The notes under the pieces: generated by a model
Databases searched by the model: none
Seen by the model: only the letters and a program-made list of their open reading frames with translations
Told to the model about the DNA's origin: nothing
Translations under genes and position numbers: made by a program
Part shown: positions 39,790 to 49,719 of the stretch, one piece after another
Layout: each line of letters starts with the position of its first letter
Numbering within the stretch: position 1 is the stretch's first letter
Source of the DNA: Halodesulfovibrio sp.
GTDB lineage: Bacteria; Desulfobacterota; Desulfovibrionia; Desulfovibrionales; Desulfovibrionaceae
Assembly (NCBI GenBank): GCA_003252375.1
Contig: QKEJ01000195.1
Span: forward strand, 1 to 55,875
Direction: 5' to 3'
Length of the DNA stretch: 55,875 nt

Positions 39790-39795
39790 AGTATA
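39790..39795 (-). promoter_or_regulatory. candidate -10 element (TATACT) of leu operon promoter
   Basis: minus-strand TTTTGTGTATACTCC; -35 is weak. Confidence 0.35.
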
Positions 39796-39828
39796 CACAA
39801 AATTGGTAAGGGAGAAAGGGGAGAGTGA

Positions 39829-40593
39829 CTACTCGCTGTGACCGGTGGATAGGTCACCTAGTAGCTTGGAAGAGCGCCGGGATAGGAATAGGAAGGTGTA
39901 CACCGGGCCGGAGATGATGTAGCCGGCGAACACCAGGAATCCCAGCAGCTTCGGCTCGGAGATAATGAGCACGAAGAGGAGGATGGCGGAAACCATCGAG
40001 CTGAACGGATGGGCTTTGAGGAACCCGTATTCCTTGAAGGAGGCGTACCGCACCCTGCTGACCATGAGGAAAGAGGAGGCAAAGGTCATGGCCAGCGCGA
40101 AGGCGGGCATGAAGTGCGCCACGCTTTCGGGCAGGTAGGGGGTGAAGAAGACCATGGTGGCCAGTGTGCACCCACCGGCGGGGGTGGGCAGGCCAATGAA
40201 GAACTTCTTGGGGGTGACGGCGGTGGAGATGTTGAACCGGGCGAGACGCAGAGCGCCGCAGGCGGTGAAGAGGAACGCCACGGCAATGCCGAGACGTCCG
40301 AACGCATGCAACTGCCACTGGTACATCATGAACGCGGGAACGACGCAGAACGCGGCAAGGTCTGCCAGCGAGTCATACTGCACGCCGAATTCGCTGGCGG
40401 TATTGGTCAGGCGGGCAACCTTGCCGTCCAGTCCGTCCATGAGGGCGGAGAACAGGATGGCTACAGCACTCATCTCGAACCTGCCTTCAGCCGCCCAAAT
40501 CATACCCATGAAGCCCGAGAACAGGCTTGCCGTGGTAAAGAGATTGGGCAGGATGTAGACACCCTTGCGGGGAGTGGTGCGCGTTGCGTTCAT
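39829..40593 (-). CDS. pssA: CDP-diacylglycerol--serine O-phosphatidyltransferase
   Basis: YILPNLFTTASLFSGFMGMIWA; SALMDGLDGKVARLTNTASEFGVQYDSLADL (CDP-alcohol phosphatidyltransferase motif). Confidence 0.95.
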   Translation of the reverse strand: MNATRTTPRKGVYILPNLFTTASLFSGFMGMIWAAEGRFEMSAVAILFSALMDGLDGKVARLTNTASEFGVQYDSLADLAAFCVVPAFMMYQWQLHAFGRLGIAVAFLFTACGALRLARFNISTAVTPKKFFIGLPTPAGGCTLATMVFFTPYLPESVAHFMPAFALAMTFASSFLMVSRVRYASFKEYGFLKAHPFSSMVSAILLFVLIISEPKLLGFLVFAGYIISGPVYTFLFLSRRSSKLLGDLSTGHSE

Positions 40594-40629
40594 GCCGTGG
40601 GCCAATGTACCTGTTGCAAATTATTGCGT

Positions 40630-41286
40630 TTAGTTGTCGTTTCCGTGCTGCTTGCGTGCCAGTACGGTCTGCCCGGCGAACACCTGTTCGCCGATGCCTA
40701 TGGCTGGAACATAGTCGTCCGGCAGGTAAAGGTCAACCCGCGAGCCGAATTTGATCATGCCATACCGCTCGCCGCGGTGCAGGGAATCGCCTTCGTCCAC
40801 ACGGCAGACGATGCGCCGTGCGATCAGGCCCGCGATCTGCACCATGGTCCAGAGGCTGCCGTCGCTGTCCCGCAGGCTGTAGGCGCAGCGTTCGTTGTCC
40901 GTGCTGGCCTTGTCCCATGCGGCATTGAAGTACTTGCCGGGATGGTACTGGATGGCGGCCACCGTGCTGCTGACCGGAGCGCGGTTCACATGCACGCTGA
41001 ACACGTTCATGAAGATGCAGATGCACTGGCGCATTTCGCCGGTGAAGGGGTCGGGCATGGACTGCACCTTGATCACCTTGCCGTCGGCCGGGCTGATGGC
41101 AAGGCCGGGAGCCGTGGGCGTGACGCGCTCGGGGTCACGGAAGAAATGCAGGCAGAACCAGAACAGGATGAGGAAGACCAGCGACATGAACCAGCAGTCC
41201 ATGAGCCCGAAGGCGATGGTGGCGAGCCCGGTCAGGGCGAGGGAGGGGACGCACTCGGGGGTGAGTCCGATGGAGGCCTTGCGCAT
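40630..41286 (-). CDS. psd: phosphatidylserine decarboxylase proenzyme
   Basis: [49 protein letters not shown] cleavage site. Confidence 0.95.
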   Translation of the reverse strand: MRKASIGLTPECVPSLALTGLATIAFGLMDCWFMSLVFLILFWFCLHFFRDPERVTPTAPGLAISPADGKVIKVQSMPDPFTGEMRQCICIFMNVFSVHVNRAPVSSTVAAIQYHPGKYFNAAWDKASTDNERCAYSLRDSDGSLWTMVQIAGLIARRIVCRVDEGDSLHRGERYGMIKFGSRVDLYLPDDYVPAIGIGEQVFAGQTVLARKQHGNDN

Positions 41287-41454
41287 GGTATGTACATGCC
41301 GGTCCGAATCCGGTCTTGTCCGTGGGAGGGGCTCCCGTGTTCTTCAAGGGGCCCGGAATCCGGGCCATGAGCCGTTCCGGGGTGCCTGCATTCGTCGAGC
41401 AGATACCGTTAGTCGAAAATGCGCCGGTTTGCAATCGTCGGGGCGGGAATGGCC

Positions 41455-43026
41455 TCAGTCCGTGATGCGCGTTCCCGCCATTTCCGGTGGCCTGCGCCAG
41501 CGTCGTCCAGTGGCGGCCAGCATCCTGTCCGCGGCCTCCGGTCCCCAGCTTCCGGCAGGATAGGGGAACAGGGGACACAGATCGGGGCGTTCCGTCCAGG
41601 CGGCGAGTACCGGGTCGATGAGCTGCCACGCCACCTCCACGCCCTCGCGCGACCAGAACAGGGTCCGGTCGCCCTGCATGCAGTCCAGCAGCAACCGTTC
41701 GTAGGCGTTGGGCGGCGTGATGCCGAACACCTCCTGATACTTGAAGGACAGCGCCATGGAGGACATGCACGACTTGGGGCCTGGCTGCTTTGTCTGGATG
41801 GTCAGGTCGATGCCCTCGTCGGGCTGGATTTTCAGGACCAGAACATTGGCCGGCATCTGGGTCTTTGAGGTCATGCCGAACATGGAGTGGGGAACCCGCT
41901 TGAAGGTGACCGCGATTTCCGAAACCTTGCGGCGCAAGCCCTTGCCGGAACGCAGCAGGAAGGGCACGCCCTGCCATCGCCAGTTATCGATAAGCATCCG
42001 TGCGGCAACGTAGGTCTCCGTCGCCGAATCTCCAGCCACGCCTGCCTCCTGCCGGTAGTCCGGCAACGGCGAGATGGCTGCGTCCTGCGAGGCTGCATAC
42101 TGTCCCCGCACGATCCAGTCGCCCAGTTCGTCCACGGGCCACGGGCGTATGGATCGCATCAGCTTGGTGCGCTCCTCCCGGACCTGCTCCGCCTGAAAGG
42201 AGGTGGGCGGTTCCATGGCGGTAATGGCCAGCATCTGCAGCATGTGGTTCTGGAACATGTCGCGCAGGCAGCCCGCGTGGTCGTAGTATCCGCCGCGATG
42301 CTCCACGCCGATGGATTCCGCGGCAGTGATCTGCACATGGTCAATGTACCGGCGGTTCCAGAGCGGCTCGAAGATGGCGTTGGCAAAGCGGAACATCAGG
42401 ATGGACTGCACCGTTTCCTTGCCGAGGTAATGGTCCATGCGGAAGATCTGGTGCGGCTCCAGGGCCCTGCTGAGCCGGTTGTCGAGCGTGACAGCCGAGG
42501 CGAGGTCGTGCCCGAAGGGTTTTTCGAACACCACTCTGGCCCATGGCCTGCCATCGTGGCCCTCTCCGGTCATGCCGGCTTCGGAAAGGCGTTCCACCAC
42601 CACGGGGTGCAGCTCGGGAGGCAGGGCCAGATAGAAGAGCCGGTTGCCCGAGGAGTCGAAATCCATGTCGCACACCGAGCAGCGGGTGGCCAGCTGCTCG
42701 TAGGCCGCCAGTTCATTGTAGTCCCCGGAGACATAGCGGCACATGGCCAGAAAGCTGTTCAGGGTGTCCGCATTCTGTTCGCCGCACGCCTCGGTGATGG
42801 CGGTGCGCATGCGCTCCCGGAACATTTCGTCCGTCATGGCGGAACGGGCGAATCCGAGAATGTAGAAGCGCGCGGGCAGCATGTGGCGGCGGAACAGGCC
42901 GTAGAGGGCGGGAATGAGCTTGCGCTGCACCAGGTCCCCGGATGCGCCGAAGACCACGATGCCGCAGTTTTCCACCGGGGCTTCCGCACACACGTTGGGC
43001 TGGCCGAGGGAAAATGGGGTGTCCAT
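41455..43026 (-). CDS. zwf: glucose-6-phosphate 1-dehydrogenase
   Basis: GIVVFGASGDLVQRKLIPALYGL; VVFEKPFGHDLASA; FRMDHYLGKETVQSILMFRFANAIFEPLWNRRYIDHVQITAAE. Confidence 0.97.
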   Translation of the reverse strand: MDTPFSLGQPNVCAEAPVENCGIVVFGASGDLVQRKLIPALYGLFRRHMLPARFYILGFARSAMTDEMFRERMRTAITEACGEQNADTLNSFLAMCRYVSGDYNELAAYEQLATRCSVCDMDFDSSGNRLFYLALPPELHPVVVERLSEAGMTGEGHDGRPWARVVFEKPFGHDLASAVTLDNRLSRALEPHQIFRMDHYLGKETVQSILMFRFANAIFEPLWNRRYIDHVQITAAESIGVEHRGGYYDHAGCLRDMFQNHMLQMLAITAMEPPTSFQAEQVREERTKLMRSIRPWPVDELGDWIVRGQYAASQDAAISPLPDYRQEAGVAGDSATETYVAARMLIDNWRWQGVPFLLRSGKGLRRKVSEIAVTFKRVPHSMFGMTSKTQMPANVLVLKIQPDEGIDLTIQTKQPGPKSCMSSMALSFKYQEVFGITPPNAYERLLLDCMQGDRTLFWSREGVEVAWQLIDPVLAAWTERPDLCPLFPYPAGSWGPEAADRMLAATGRRWRRPPEMAGTRITD

Positions 43027-43036
43027 TGCCGGGCTC

Positions 43037-43936
43037 CTAGGACTTGCGGACGGCGTGGCCGCCGAATTCGTTGCGCAGGGCGGCGAGGACGCGGTTGGAA
43101 AAGGCGTTTTCCTGCCGCGAGGCGAACCGCCGGAACAGCGCCTGCGCCAGCACAGGCGCGGAAACGCCTGCATGTACCGATTCCAGCACGGTCCAGCGGC
43201 CCTCGCCGGAATCATCCACGAATCCCTTCAGGGCTGAAAGATCCGGGTCCTTCTGCAGGGCGCTGTCCAGCAGCTCCAGCAACCACGACCGGACCACGCT
43301 GCCCCGGTTCCACAGTGCGGCGATGCCCTGCAGGTCGAGTGCGTCAAAGGGGCCGTTGCGCAGCAGGTCGAACCCTTCGCCGTAGGCTTCCATCATGGCG
43401 TACTCTATGCCGTTGTGCACCATCTTGACGAAATGTCCGGACCCCACGGGGCCCACGTGTTTCCACCCCTTCTCCGGCGCCAGCGAGTCCAGTGCGGGCG
43501 CAAGCCGGGCCACATGGTCCGCTGTCCCGCCGAGCATGGTGCAGTACCCCACGTCCAGCCCCCAGATGCCGCCGGAGACCCCGGCGTCCACATAGCCGAT
43601 GCCGTGTTCCGCAAGCAGGGCGGCATTGGCCGCATCGTCGCGCCAGTATGAGTTGCCGCCCTCCACCACCAGGTCCCCCGGATCCAGCAGGGGGCCGAGC
43701 GCTTCGAGAGTGCTGCGGGTGATATCGCCGGCCGGCAGCATGCACCAGAGGGTTCGCGGTTTCTCCAGCAGGGGTGCCAGTTCCTCAAGCGAGGCTGCGC
43801 CGCGGGCACCCTCGGCCACCATCTGGGCCACCTTGTCCTGCGAGCGGTTCCAGACCACCACGTCGTGTCCGCCCCGCAGGAGGCGCCGCGCCATGTTCAT
43901 GCCCATCCGTCCGAGTCCGATCATTGCTATCTGCAT
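43037..43936 (-). CDS. gnd: 6-phosphogluconate dehydrogenase, decarboxylating (short form)
   Basis: MQIAMIGLGRMGMNMARRLL; VVEGGNSYWRDD; VDAGVSGGIWGLDVGYCTMLGG; GHFVKMVHNGIEYAMMEAYGEG. Confidence 0.95.
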   Translation of the reverse strand: MQIAMIGLGRMGMNMARRLLRGGHDVVVWNRSQDKVAQMVAEGARGAASLEELAPLLEKPRTLWCMLPAGDITRSTLEALGPLLDPGDLVVEGGNSYWRDDAANAALLAEHGIGYVDAGVSGGIWGLDVGYCTMLGGTADHVARLAPALDSLAPEKGWKHVGPVGSGHFVKMVHNGIEYAMMEAYGEGFDLLRNGPFDALDLQGIAALWNRGSVVRSWLLELLDSALQKDPDLSALKGFVDDSGEGRWTVLESVHAGVSAPVLAQALFRRFASRQENAFSNRVLAALRNEFGGHAVRKS

Positions 43937-44115
43937 GGAATTGTCCTTGTTGGCGGAATGCCCCCGCATTGCCGGAAATTCCGTGCGGGGAATGAACCCG
44001 GAGCATACCCCAGAGAGAAGGGCGTGGCAACGCAGTCCTCGATTTTGAGGGCTTTTTCGTCCCCCACCCATTTCCGCCATTTGCCTTGCGGCGGTTTCCT
44101 GCTACCTTCCTGTGC

Positions 44116-44847
44116 ATGCGTATTGCCGTCCTCTCCGACATACATGGCAACCTTGAAGCCCTGCACAGCGTGCTTGCCGACATGGATGCGCAGGCGTTGC
44201 CGCCTGCCGAAATCATTTCGCTTGGTGACAACCTCGGATACGGGCCCGATCCGGAAGCCTGTGTGCAGCTGGTGCGTTCCCGCGGCATCCTTTCGGTCAT
44301 GGGCAACCACGAGCTCGGGGTGGCCCGGTCGAAGTACCGCCGCTGGTTCAACTCGCAGTCCCGCGAGGCCCTGCAGCGGACCTGCGAGCTGGTGAGCGAG
44401 GAGACCGTGGCCTTTGTCGGAGCCCTTCCCCATGTCCTTTCCCGGCATGATGCGCTGTTCGTGCATGGCCTGCCGCCGGATTCCGTGCTCAAGTACCTGT
44501 ACGAACTGGACATGGAGCAGCTGAACGTCCTGTTCGATACCTACCCCGAACCGGTGGCCTTTGTGGGGCACACCCACGAGCTGGAACTCATCTCCCGGGA
44601 TGCGCAGGGGGTCGTGCGTGCCGCTCTCGGATGCGGTGTGCACCAGCTGGACCGTGCACGGCGGTATCTCATTAATATTGGCGCGGTGGGGCAACCGCGT
44701 GACGGTGACAAACGGGCCAAGTACGTGCTCTGGGACACCGAGTCCTGGACGCTGGAGGTCCGTTTCGTGGACTATGACGTGCAGACAACGGTACGCAAGT
44801 TCAAGGAGGCGGGCATGCCCATGCGGTATGCCGAGCGCCTGCTCTAA
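44116..44847 (+). CDS. metallophosphoesterase family protein
   Basis: MRIAVLSDIHGNLEALHSVLADM; LGDNLGYGPDPEACV; VMGNHE; FVGHTH. Confidence 0.94.
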   Translation: MRIAVLSDIHGNLEALHSVLADMDAQALPPAEIISLGDNLGYGPDPEACVQLVRSRGILSVMGNHELGVARSKYRRWFNSQSREALQRTCELVSEETVAFVGALPHVLSRHDALFVHGLPPDSVLKYLYELDMEQLNVLFDTYPEPVAFVGHTHELELISRDAQGVVRAALGCGVHQLDRARRYLINIGAVGQPRDGDKRAKYVLWDTESWTLEVRFVDYDVQTTVRKFKEAGMPMRYAERLL

Positions 44848-44871
44848 CGAAATATCCGGATCGGAAACGAC

Positions 44872-46293
44872 ATGCATATAGGACGATACGAAGTTCGGGG
44901 ACTGCTTGGCAGGGGCGGCATGGGCGCGGTGTACAAGGTGGCGCAGCCCGTTACCGGCCGCATTGCCGCGCTCAAGCTGCTGCGCCCTGCGGACATCCTG
45001 GAAGACCTGGCGGGGCTGGACGTGCTGGCCGACAAGTTCGAGAAGGAGGCGCGGATGATGGCCGCCTTCGACCACCCGAACATCGCCGCGGTGTGGGACT
45101 ACGGGACCGCCGTGGTGGCCGGGGCCGACCGTCCGTTCTTCGTCATGGAATACTACTGCCGCAACCTCGGCATGCTCATGGGCGAAAGCTACCGCGTGGA
45201 AGCGCCCACCCGGCGTCTGCCTCTGGAACGCGCCACGTCCTACGCCCTGCAGACCCTTGCGGCGCTGGACCGCATGCATCATGCAGGCGTGGTGCACCGG
45301 GACGTGAAGCCCTTCAACATCATGATTACCGGCCATGATACGGTGAAGCTCATCGATTTCGGGCTGTCGCGGCTGCGAGGCGAAACGCCCGGCATGGAAC
45401 CCGGCGGCGTCAAGGTCGGCTCACCCTATTATGCGCCGCCGGAGCAGGAACGTGATCCCGAGTCCGTGGACGGCAGGGCCGATCTGTATCCCGTGGGCAT
45501 CATGCTCTACCGCATGCTGACCGGCATCCTCCCCAACGACGAGGAGCTGATGGCCGAGACCGGAGGACGCATGCCGTCCGCCAGCAACTACAGCGATGAT
45601 CTGGACGGAGACTGGGACGCCTTTTTCGCCCGGGCAACGGCAAGCGACCCGGACGAACGGTTTCCGGACGCCCGTGCCATGTCGCGGGAGCTTGTGCGTC
45701 TGCAGGAGCGCTGGCGCAACCGCGTCCGCAGCGTCTGCAGCCTGCTGGATGACGACGGGGCTATCCGCCCGGCCTCCTGTGTGCCGGAGCGTGCGCTGCG
45801 CAGCGGCGCAACAAAGGTTTCGGTGCGCGATGCCCGCACGGTGTTCGGACTGGATGCCCTGTGGCGGCCCCGGTGCATGGGGCAGGGCAAGGCGCTCACG
45901 GACAACGGGGACGGCACGGTGCGTGATGCGGCAACCGGGCGCATGTGGCAGCGATACGGCAGCGAGTATCCGCTTTCCTGGCAGGAGGCCCACGAGTACG
46001 TGGCCATGCTGAACGAGACGGCCTTTGCCGGGCATGCCGACTGGCGCATGCCCACGGTGGAGGAACTGTCCACCATCATGGAGGAGCCCCCGATGCTTGG
46101 CGGCCATTGCGTGGCTTCGGTTTTCGGCCCGGAAGACGACCCCGGGGGAACGGATGCCGCCCGGGACTCGCTCTGGACGTGTGATCGGAAGTCGTATATG
46201 GCGGCATGGTTTGTCAGTGCTTCCATGGGATTCGTGGGCTGGCAGGATCACACCTGCGGTTTTGGCGTGCGCGCCGTGCGCACCGCCGGGTAG
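44872..46293 (+). CDS. Ser/Thr protein kinase fused to C-terminal DUF1566 (Lcl-type) domain
   Basis: LLGRGGMGAVYKVAQPVTGRIAALKLL; VVHRDVKPFNIMI; IDFGLS; C-terminal MWQRYGSEYPLSWQEAHEYVAMLNETAFAGHADWRMPTVEEL. Confidence 0.92.
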   Translation: MHIGRYEVRGLLGRGGMGAVYKVAQPVTGRIAALKLLRPADILEDLAGLDVLADKFEKEARMMAAFDHPNIAAVWDYGTAVVAGADRPFFVMEYYCRNLGMLMGESYRVEAPTRRLPLERATSYALQTLAALDRMHHAGVVHRDVKPFNIMITGHDTVKLIDFGLSRLRGETPGMEPGGVKVGSPYYAPPEQERDPESVDGRADLYPVGIMLYRMLTGILPNDEELMAETGGRMPSASNYSDDLDGDWDAFFARATASDPDERFPDARAMSRELVRLQERWRNRVRSVCSLLDDDGAIRPASCVPERALRSGATKVSVRDARTVFGLDALWRPRCMGQGKALTDNGDGTVRDAATGRMWQRYGSEYPLSWQEAHEYVAMLNETAFAGHADWRMPTVEELSTIMEEPPMLGGHCVASVFGPEDDPGGTDAARDSLWTCDRKSYMAAWFVSASMGFVGWQDHTCGFGVRAVRTAG

Positions 46294-46377
46294 CCCGCCT
46301 GAAGCCGCATCCCTTGCCGGATGCGGGCACGCCGTCCCGCGCATGCTGCGGGGCGTCAGAGAGAAAAGGAGACCGTA

Positions 46378-47052
46378 ATGGGTCATGTCATACAGAAAGA
46401 ATGCACGCGCTGCGGCACCTGCTGCGCCAAGGGCGGCCCTGCCCTGCACAGGGAGGACCTCGTTCGTCTTGAGAAGGGGGCCTTCGGCCGCAAGGATCTT
46501 GTCACCTTCCGGCGCGGCGAATTGATGCGCGACCAGATAACCGGGGAGCTCGTGCCGCTGGACGAGGAAATCGTCAAGCTGCGCGGCCGGGACACCCAGA
46601 CCTGGACCTGCTGCTTCCTGAACGTGGTGGACCACCTGTGCTTCATCTACGCGGACCGGCCCGCCGAATGCCGCGCGCTGGACTGCTGGAACCCCGAAGA
46701 GATCACCGCCATGTACGACAAGGACCGGGTTACCCGTGCCGACATCCTGGGCGAGGATTCCGGGCTGGCGGAGCTGATCCTGGTGCATGAGGAGAAGTGC
46801 GGGTACGTGACGCTTGAACGTCTGGCTGCCGCCTTCGATACCGACGCGTCCGCCCGGGAAACCTTTATCGAGGCCGTGCGGTTTGACATGGCCTTCCGCG
46901 CCGTGGTGCAGGAAAAGGCGTCCATTCCCGCCAATGAACTGGAATTCTTTTTCGGCCGTACGCTGGCCGACACCGCGCACATGTTCGGCCTGCGGGTCCG
47001 GATGACCGATCACGGCCCCGTGGTGGAGCGCGAGACGGCTTCGGCCGCCTAA
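46378..47052 (+). CDS. YkgJ-family cysteine-cluster protein
   Basis: CTRCGTCCAKGGPALHREDL; WTCCFLNVVDHLCFIYADRPAECRALDC. Confidence 0.85.
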   Translation: MGHVIQKECTRCGTCCAKGGPALHREDLVRLEKGAFGRKDLVTFRRGELMRDQITGELVPLDEEIVKLRGRDTQTWTCCFLNVVDHLCFIYADRPAECRALDCWNPEEITAMYDKDRVTRADILGEDSGLAELILVHEEKCGYVTLERLAAAFDTDASARETFIEAVRFDMAFRAVVQEKASIPANELEFFFGRTLADTAHMFGLRVRMTDHGPVVERETASAA

Positions 47053-47088
47053 CTTCCCGGCACCCGCAACACAGCAAGGAGAACGGCA

Positions 47089-48060
47089 ATGTATATAGTT
47101 ACCGGAGGCGCCGGGTTCATCGGCAGCGCCATGGTCTGGAAGCTGAATGAGATGGGCATCACGGATATCATTGTGGTGGACAATCTCGCCTGCACGGAAA
47201 AGTGGAAGAATCTGGTCAACCGCACCTACGTGGACTACATGCACCGCGATGCGTTTCTCGATCTGGTGCTGCATGACGAGCTACCCTGGGATGTGGACGC
47301 CATCATCCACATGGGGGCCTGTTCCTCGACCACGGAACTGGACGCCGACTTCCTCATGGACAACAACCTGCGCTACACCAAGGCCATGTGCGAGTACGCG
47401 CTGGACCATGATGCGCGGTTCATCAACGCCAGCTCCGCCGCCACCTACGGGGACGGCACCCTGGGGTTCGAGGACTCCGTGGAGGCCATGCTGGGGCTCA
47501 AGCCCCTGAACATGTACGGCTACTCCAAGCAGCTCTTTGACCTGTGGGCCCACCGCGTGGGACGGCTCGATCGCATCGCCAGCCTGAAGTTCTTCAATGT
47601 CTACGGGCCCAACGAATATCACAAGGGCAACATGATGAGCGTGGTGTGCAAGGCCTTCTCCCAGATCGGCGAGACCGGCAAGATGAAGCTCTTCAAGTCC
47701 TACCACCCCGACTATCCGGACGGCGGACAGATGCGCGACTTCGTCTACGTGAAGGATTGCGTGGACGCCATGTGGTGGCTGCTGGAAAATCCGCAGGCCA
47801 ACGGCATTTTCAACGTCGGCACGGGCACCGCCCGGCAGTGGAATGATCTTGCCCGTTCCGTGTTTGCGGCCATGGGCAAGGAGCCGGTCATCGAATACAC
47901 GGAAATGCCCGAGGAACTGCGAGGCAAGTATCAGTACTTTACCGAGGCGCCCATGCAGCGGCTCAAGGACGCCGGGTGTCCGGTGGCCTTCCGCAGCCTT
48001 GAGGAGGGTGCACGGGATTACGTGCAGAACTATCTGGCCACGTCCGATCCCTACCTGTAG
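47089..48060 (+). CDS. hldD: ADP-L-glycero-D-manno-heptose 6-epimerase
   Basis: MYIVTGGAGFIGSAMVWKLNEMGITDIIVVDNL; SSAATYGDGTLGF; NVYGPNEYHKGNMMSV. Confidence 0.95.
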   Translation: MYIVTGGAGFIGSAMVWKLNEMGITDIIVVDNLACTEKWKNLVNRTYVDYMHRDAFLDLVLHDELPWDVDAIIHMGACSSTTELDADFLMDNNLRYTKAMCEYALDHDARFINASSAATYGDGTLGFEDSVEAMLGLKPLNMYGYSKQLFDLWAHRVGRLDRIASLKFFNVYGPNEYHKGNMMSVVCKAFSQIGETGKMKLFKSYHPDYPDGGQMRDFVYVKDCVDAMWWLLENPQANGIFNVGTGTARQWNDLARSVFAAMGKEPVIEYTEMPEELRGKYQYFTEAPMQRLKDAGCPVAFRSLEEGARDYVQNYLATSDPYL

Positions 48061-48083
48061 GGAGCACCGGCAACGGATGTTTC

Positions 48084-48113
48084 GGGGGCGCTTTCGGGCG
48101 CCCCTTTTCTTTT
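48084..48113 (+). terminator. intrinsic terminator after hldD
   Basis: GGGGCGC-tttcgg-GCGCCCC-TTTTCTTTT. Confidence 0.8.
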
Positions 48114-48142
48114 GGGAGATGGCGGCCCCGGCCGGGCCTCTG

Positions 48143-49627
48143 CTAGTCGGGCAGGGAAAGGATAAGGGTCAGCAGCTCCTGTTCCTGTCGAACGGAGAGC
48201 AGGCCGTTCACGTCCTTGGCCAGCCGGTAGGCCACGGCCAGCCCCTGTGAGGAGGCGCTCTGCTCAAAGGGCATGAGCATCTGTTCCGCGTCAAGGGCGA
48301 TGGAGGCGTGCAGGGGAGCGGTCACGGCAATGTGCTGCTGTCCGGGGGTGGCGTAACTGCGCAGGGTGAGGGTTTCCCCATGGGCCATCTGCAGCGAGGC
48401 GTTGGTGAGCAGGTTGATGCCGATTTGGGTGAGCAGGTCGTTGTCCGATTGCACGGGGGGAAGCGTGCCGTCCAGAGCCAGCTGGGGGATGATGTTGCCG
48501 CGCACGAACCGGGGGCGCATCAGCTCGGTGCAGAAGCGGAGGATGCCGTTGATGGAGCAGGGTTCCATGCGGACGGTCACCGGCTTGAGGTAGTCCTTGA
48601 CCCTGTCAAGAAGCTGCTCCAGTCGCTGTGCTTCCTGCAGAATGATGCCCGGTTCCTGCATCTCCGGCAGCTTGGTCTGCAGCCGCCGGGCAAAGCCGCC
48701 CAGGGCGAAGATGGGGTTGCGGAATTCGTGGGCGATCTCATCGGCCATGGCGCCCAGCGTGTTCAGCTTTTCCCGCTGCACGAGCATCTTGTCCAGAAAG
48801 GCCCGTTCGGTCACGTCGGTCAGCACGCCTTCCATGCGGCCGGACGTGCCGTTTTCCGGAGACGGCGGGATGATGCTGATGGATTTTGCCTGCAGCTGCA
48901 CCGTGTAGGCATTGCCGTGCTGGAACCGGAACTCCAGAAAGAAGGGAGTGCCGGGGGCGGCAAAGGCCTCTGCAAAGCCCTGGCGGACCATGTTCCGGTC
49001 ATCCGGATGCACGTTGTTCAGCAGCCAGTCCGGTTCCGAAAGCACGGTTTCCGGAGGGGTCCCGAGCACTGCCGTGCTGGTGGCGTTGAGGAAGTTGAAT
49101 TCCAGATCGCTGTTCAGCGAAAACACCACCACGGGCAGGTTCTGCACGAGACTGTAGTAGCGGTTTTCGGCAACGGTGACCCGTTCCTTCAGGGATTTGA
49201 ATTCAAGGCAGTTGCGGACCGTCTTTTCCAGCATGTCCATGTTGACGATGGGCTTGGTGATGTAATCCCAGGCCCCGGACTTGAAGGCGGCGATGGCGTC
49301 GTCGATCTCGGCCCTGCCGGAGACGATGATGATGGGCGTGTTGGGGGCTTCTCCGGCCAGCATTTCCAGCAGCTTGTTGCCTTCAATGCCGGGAATGCCC
49401 AGATCGAGCAGCACGGCGTCCGGCTGTTCGTCCCGGAATATCTGCAGCCCCGTGAGGCCGTTGTCCGTCTGCAGGACGGTGAATCCGGCGTCTTCCAGCC
49501 AGAAGGCGATGGAGTCGCGCACGACAGGATCGTCTTCCACCGTGAGGATGGTGGAGGGCGGCGATGCGGCAGACAGCTTCTGCATGGCGTCGTGTGATGG
49601 CTCTGCGTGCATTGGAACTCCGTGCAT
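48143..49627 (-). CDS. response-regulator receiver / PAS / histidine kinase-like protein
   Basis: TILTVEDDPVVRDSIAFWLEDAG...VLLDLGIPGIEG (REC); PAS region; MADEIAHEFRNPIFALGGFARRL (H-box); INLLTNASLQM. Confidence 0.88.
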   Translation of the reverse strand: MHGVPMHAEPSHDAMQKLSAASPPSTILTVEDDPVVRDSIAFWLEDAGFTVLQTDNGLTGLQIFRDEQPDAVLLDLGIPGIEGNKLLEMLAGEAPNTPIIIVSGRAEIDDAIAAFKSGAWDYITKPIVNMDMLEKTVRNCLEFKSLKERVTVAENRYYSLVQNLPVVVFSLNSDLEFNFLNATSTAVLGTPPETVLSEPDWLLNNVHPDDRNMVRQGFAEAFAAPGTPFFLEFRFQHGNAYTVQLQAKSISIIPPSPENGTSGRMEGVLTDVTERAFLDKMLVQREKLNTLGAMADEIAHEFRNPIFALGGFARRLQTKLPEMQEPGIILQEAQRLEQLLDRVKDYLKPVTVRMEPCSINGILRFCTELMRPRFVRGNIIPQLALDGTLPPVQSDNDLLTQIGINLLTNASLQMAHGETLTLRSYATPGQQHIAVTAPLHASIALDAEQMLMPFEQSASSQGLAVAYRLAKDVNGLLSVRQEQELLTLILSLPD

Positions 49628-49719
49628 GGAGTGACGTGGTCCCCTGACAATAGCAGAAGAAGGGCTCCTCGCCAACGACTTGAAGACGTCTTGCGTGATA
49701 ATCTGCCGTGGCAGGTCTC

